The notes under the pieces are model-generated. The model searched no databases. It was not told the DNA's origin and worked only from the letters and a program-made list of their open reading frames with translations. Positions 36,826-39,965 of a stretch of DNA of 39,965 nucleotides are shown here, piece after piece (the stretch's first letter is position 1; each line of letters starts with the position of its first letter). The stretch comes from JBDREC01 sp043820105 [NCBI: Pseudomonadota bacterium] (GTDB taxonomy: Bacteria; Bdellovibrionota_F; JAHFAK01). Both the position numbers and the translations under genes were made by a program. Location: positions 1-39,965 of the forward strand of contig JBDREC010000089.1 of the NCBI GenBank assembly GCA_043820105.1, written 5' to 3'.

Positions 36826-37299
36826 ATGCATGATGATATGAAAATTTTATTTATTTGTACTGCTAATATGTGCAGATCTCCTTTTGCTGAAAATTTGGCC
36901 CGTAAAATTTTTACCCAGTACAATTTGAATGATTTTAGCTTTGATTCTGCTGGAACTGCTGCTGAAAACAACTGTAAAGCTGTCAAGGATGCTGTCTTGT
37001 GGGGATGCAAATTTGACCTTGATTTTAAAGAACATCGCTCAAAACAAGTAAGTAAAGAACTTCTTGATGAGGCTGAAATCGTTTGTGCAATGGAAAAACA
37101 CCATTACGAATATTTAAATGCCTATTTCCCTGAATATAAAAATAAAATAAAACTTCTTTCTGAATATGTAATTGGCGGGGAGCGTGGCTTTGATATTCTT
37201 GATCCTGTGGGAAAAAAATCAGCTTATTATGAAAAATCTTTTACTGATATTGACAGGTGCATAAGAGGTTTAGCAGAATTTTGCTCTGAAGAATACTAA
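36826..37299 (+). CDS. Low-molecular-weight protein-tyrosine phosphatase / arsenate reductase-like
   Basis: 157 aa. P-loop C-x5-R-S in LFICTANMCRSPFAE (about residues 9-23) and the catalytic aspartate in ILDPVGKKSAYY (about 124-135). The family hydrolyses phosphotyrosine, and some members reduce arsenate; the DP loop supports the phosphatase. AGGA lies nine bases before the first ATG, and ATG at codon 5 is an alternative. It is divergent from tamB and convergent with the PEGA Ser/Thr kinase, whose stop codon overlaps its own by two bases. Confidence 0.9.
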   Translation: MHDDMKILFICTANMCRSPFAENLARKIFTQYNLNDFSFDSAGTAAENNCKAVKDAVLWGCKFDLDFKEHRSKQVSKELLDEAEIVCAMEKHHYEYLNAYFPEYKNKIKLLSEYVIGGERGFDILDPVGKKSAYYEKSFTDIDRCIRGLAEFCSEEY

Positions 37300-39695
37300 T
37301 CTTTTTGAATCACCTTGCCTGTTGCCATATCCCCAATAAGCTTAATTGTTTTGTCTTTTTTAACTTCAATACTTGTTCTAATTGTTGGATAATTTGGGTT
37401 TTGAAGTTCTATTTCATATTTTCCTGTTTTCATTTTAAGCTCAGAATAGGTTGTTTCATTGGTAAAGGTGCCATTAACATATATATAAGCCCAGGGGGTT
37501 GCTTGAAAAGAAATTATTCCATAAGTAGGTGGTTTTACTTTTAGTTTTGCATAAACGGTTTTTGGGAAAATGGTACTAGATATTGATTCAGATGAAGAAA
37601 ATTGATGGTATTCTTTATTATTATTTAAACTAATTTTTATATTATATTTTTGATTAAGCTTGATTCCTGGAACCTCTAAGGGAGTTTTTCCAAAATGTTT
37701 GCCATCAATATAAATATCAGCTCCAACTGGGTCAGATTTAATATTAAATTTACCATACATTTTATCCAAAAGCACCATTAGCCTCTCACCGGCATCTTCT
37801 TGAATCATTACATCTTTTGAATAGTCTTTATAATCTTCCTTAGTAAGCTTAATCTTATATGTTTCTCCAAGAGTCATTTTATTAATTGTTGTAGGAGTAT
37901 TAAGCCCAGTATTCTGATTATTGAGATAAATTCTTGCCCCAGGAGGAGATGATGATATATATAAGGTTGTTTCATTGATTATTTTTTCCAAATTAAATTC
38001 AAGAACCTGAATTTCTTCTTCGATATTTCTTCCTCTTTTAACATCTATTTCCTTTTCAATGGTAGTAAATCCTTCTTTTTGGGCGATAATTTTATAGTGC
38101 CCAATTTTCATAGCATCTGCCTTGATTCCTCCTGAAATACTTTTAACCCTTGTGCCGCTAACATTAAGAATATCAATGCTTGCGTCGGCTGGATTAACAT
38201 TGATTGTAACATATCCCTCATTCATAGGAATCGGTTTAACATCAGGGTTATCTTGTACCTTTTGAGAAATATTCCTGTTTTTTTTATATCTATCTTTGAG
38301 CCTTTCATCTTTTCCGCCATCTTTATAATAGACAGTATATGCACCAAAACCAAAAACTAATAGCCCTATCAAAAGAAGTAATTTTTTAGATTTTAAAATA
38401 AACATTAAAGGTGAAAATAAAAGCTTAAAAATTTTGCCAAGACCTGATTTTGACTTCTTTTCATCCTCTGGAATATCTGAGATATAACTTATTGTTTGAT
38501 AAAAAGTATCATCGCCTCTTGGAATTGAGGGTGGCGGAACATCAGCCTTTGATACACTGTAATTTGATTGGCTAAGAGAATTTTCGTCATAAGTAAAAAA
38601 GGATTCATCAACATTGGAGTTTGAATCCTGGCTTCTTGCCCTTGAAATTTCAGAGTTTTCCTGAGCTGATCTGCTATTCTCGGCTAGCTGCTCATTAATA
38701 AGATCATCTATACGTCTTTGGTTTACAATAGTAGATAATTTTTTTCTATCGTCCCTAATTTCGTCTGCAAATAAGGTTTTCATAAATGAAGTAAGCTTTG
38801 TTGCTGCAAAATCAAGAGATGTTGAATATAAAAACTTGGTTAAATCTAGTTGAAACTCACCAGCTGTTTGATATCTTTTTTGTTGATCTCTTTCTAATAC
38901 TCGCAAGGAAATTCGATCAAGGCTCTCCGGAATCTTATTGTTAAAAGTTGACGGTGGATCAATGTGAATCTCTTTCACTTTCTCAAGTGTATCAAAATCA
39001 GTTTCTCCCAAAAACAGGCGTTTCCCAGCAAGCAATTCCCACATCATAATTCCAACTGAGAAAATATCTGACCTGGAATCAATTTCCTCGCCTCTAGCTT
39101 GCTCAGGAGACATGTAACCAAACTTACCCTTAAGTACCCCTGCTTGTGTTTGGGTAATCTTATTGGCAGCCTTTGCTATTCCAAAATCAACAACCTTAAC
39201 TTCACCTTCATACGAAATCATCACATTTTGAGGACTTATATCCCGATGAATAATATGTAAGCTTTCATTTGTGTCATCTCGTTTTTTTCTGTGAGCATAG
39301 TCAAGTCCCTTACAAACCTCTGAAACAATATAAACAACTTGTTCAATTGAAAGTTTAATTCCCTTTGAAATACACTTCTTTGTAATTTCCCTTAAATTTT
39401 TGCCCTCAATAAATTCCATAGCAATGAAATATGTATTGTCGATCTGCCCCAATTCATAAACTTGAGCGAGATTTGAATGTGACAAAGAAACTGATATCTT
39501 TGCCTCATCAATGAACATATTTACAAACTCTTTATCTTCTGAAAGGTGGGGTAAGATCTTCTTAATAACAAGCATTTTTTCAAAGCCGCCAATTCCATAT
39601 TGCTTGGCCTTATATATTTCAGCCATTCCACCAATGGCAATTCTATCTATTAAAAGGTATTTTCCGAAGGGTTTTGGTTTAAAAGATTCACTCAT
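37296..39695 (-). CDS. Membrane Ser/Thr protein kinase with four PEGA-like repeats
   Basis: 799 aa. Hanks-type kinase domain (about 11-285): Gly-rich loop IAIGGMAEIYKA, ATP lysine K45/K46, HRDISPQN (150-157), DFGIAKA and APE-equivalent SPEQARGE. A Ser/Asn-rich linker (340-400) and one transmembrane helix (about 437-457) lead to an extracytoplasmic region from 494 with four PEGA-type units (VNPADASIDI, SSPPGARIYLN, SDPVGADIYIDG, ATPWAYIYVNG). This layout is common in Myxococcota. PEGA repeats probably sense or bind the cell surface. The ATG has no ribosome-binding site; a 7-bp repeat array occupies that position. Confidence 0.93.
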   Translation of the reverse strand: MSESFKPKPFGKYLLIDRIAIGGMAEIYKAKQYGIGGFEKMLVIKKILPHLSEDKEFVNMFIDEAKISVSLSHSNLAQVYELGQIDNTYFIAMEFIEGKNLREITKKCISKGIKLSIEQVVYIVSEVCKGLDYAHRKKRDDTNESLHIIHRDISPQNVMISYEGEVKVVDFGIAKAANKITQTQAGVLKGKFGYMSPEQARGEEIDSRSDIFSVGIMMWELLAGKRLFLGETDFDTLEKVKEIHIDPPSTFNNKIPESLDRISLRVLERDQQKRYQTAGEFQLDLTKFLYSTSLDFAATKLTSFMKTLFADEIRDDRKKLSTIVNQRRIDDLINEQLAENSRSAQENSEISRARSQDSNSNVDESFFTYDENSLSQSNYSVSKADVPPPSIPRGDDTFYQTISYISDIPEDEKKSKSGLGKIFKLLFSPLMFILKSKKLLLLIGLLVFGFGAYTVYYKDGGKDERLKDRYKKNRNISQKVQDNPDVKPIPMNEGYVTINVNPADASIDILNVSGTRVKSISGGIKADAMKIGHYKIIAQKEGFTTIEKEIDVKRGRNIEEEIQVLEFNLEKIINETTLYISSSPPGARIYLNNQNTGLNTPTTINKMTLGETYKIKLTKEDYKDYSKDVMIQEDAGERLMVLLDKMYGKFNIKSDPVGADIYIDGKHFGKTPLEVPGIKLNQKYNIKISLNNNKEYHQFSSSESISSTIFPKTVYAKLKVKPPTYGIISFQATPWAYIYVNGTFTNETTYSELKMKTGKYEIELQNPNYPTIRTSIEVKKDKTIKLIGDMATGKVIQKD

Positions 39696-39702
39696 TACTT
39701 TT

Positions 39703-39737
39703 GGTATTCGGTATTTGGTATTCAGTATTCGGTAGTA
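39703..39737. repeat. Heptanucleotide array, unit GGTATTC
   Basis: Five 7-bp units: GGTATTC, GGTATTT, GGTATTC, AGTATTC, GGTAGTA. It lies seven bases from the kinase start codon, in the 5' untranslated region, where a Shine-Dalgarno would be expected. Confidence 0.8.
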
Positions 39738-39830
39738 TCTTTACCCTGGTAAATATACCGCAGAAGATTGAATACATGGGTTTTTTCGTTGCATGGAAGG
39801 TTATTTAAATTCATGCACAAAGTCAATAGT

Positions 39831-39965
39831 TAAGTGGTAAGTGGTAAGTGGTAAGTGGTAAGTGGTAAGTGGTAAGTGGTAAGTGGTAAGTGGTAAGTGG
39901 TAAGTGGTAAGTGGTAAGTGGTAAGTGGTAAGTGGTAAGTGGTAAGTGGTAAGTGGTAAGTGGTA
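39831..39965. repeat. Heptanucleotide array, unit TAAGTGG, at least 19 perfect copies
   Basis: Nineteen uninterrupted TAAGTGG units plus two bases, running off the window edge. It is the reverse complement of the 13941 array's unit but without variants, so it is probably the younger or more active copy. 39738-39830 holds no gene. Confidence 0.97.

Noticed and set aside
39831-39965. Possible telomere-like or CRISPR repeat at the window end
   Set aside because: Same heptamer as the internal 13941 array and the sequence is simply cut by the window, so no evidence for a molecule end.

Overview
The window is AT-rich bacterial DNA (about one third G+C by eye) from a Gram-negative organism. It encodes outer-membrane biogenesis proteins (TamA/TamB), a lipoprotein and several proteins with export signals. 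A membrane Ser/Thr kinase with PEGA repeats, a GldA/GldF/GldG-DUF4340 ABC system, a DUF1844 protein and a FYDLN-acid-domain protein together suggest a lineage related to the former Deltaproteobacteria (Myxococcota, Bdellovibrionota, SAR324 or similar). The sequence alone does not allow a firmer placement. No rRNA, tRNA, CRISPR array or complete insertion sequence was found.

Layout. 0-5.7 kb: a possible IS21-like end remnant, an exported GT5-like glycosyltransferase, a secreted protein broken by a one-base frameshift, a small heat-shock protein and an AarF/UbiB-type kinase. 5.9-9.6 kb: a small Cys/Gly/Ala-repeat peptide resembling a RiPP precursor, a HEAT/TPR exported protein, an AAA/DUF4143 ATPase and a hemolysin-III membrane protein. 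9.6-12.6 kb: an MFS transporter remnant, groES-groEL and a 61-codon gene. 12.8-17.7 kb: a HEAT-like exported protein, a lipoprotein, an AmgK-like sugar kinase, a small exported protein, a MurU-like nucleotidyltransferase and the FYDLN protein. 18.1-23.7 kb: one plus-strand operon (ABC ATPase, permease, GldG-like, DUF4340, Hsp20-like, DUF1844).

23.7-30 kb is a tightly packed minus-strand operon. In transcription order it reads: Tat-signal six-Cys protein, radical SAM/SPASM enzyme, PqqD-like carrier, HprK-like P-loop protein, YkgJ-like Cys-cluster protein, MurQ, DgcN/DUF1611 and DgcA/dipeptide epimerase. It joins a peptide-modification cassette to enzymes of cell-wall amino-sugar and D-Glu metabolism, and is the best candidate here for an undescribed system. 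With the AmgK- and MurU-like genes 7-15 kb away, the window carries both an anabolic and a catabolic MurNAc route. 30-36.7 kb: TamA (seven POTRA domains by reading) and TamB, translationally coupled. 36.8-39.7 kb: a low-molecular-weight phosphatase convergent with the PEGA kinase.

A second layer runs through the window: at least eleven short tandem arrays with a 7-bp or 8-bp period but different unit sequences, in intergenic DNA and often touching stop or start codons. Three families occur twice in opposite orientations. They are a genome-style signature rather than genes.
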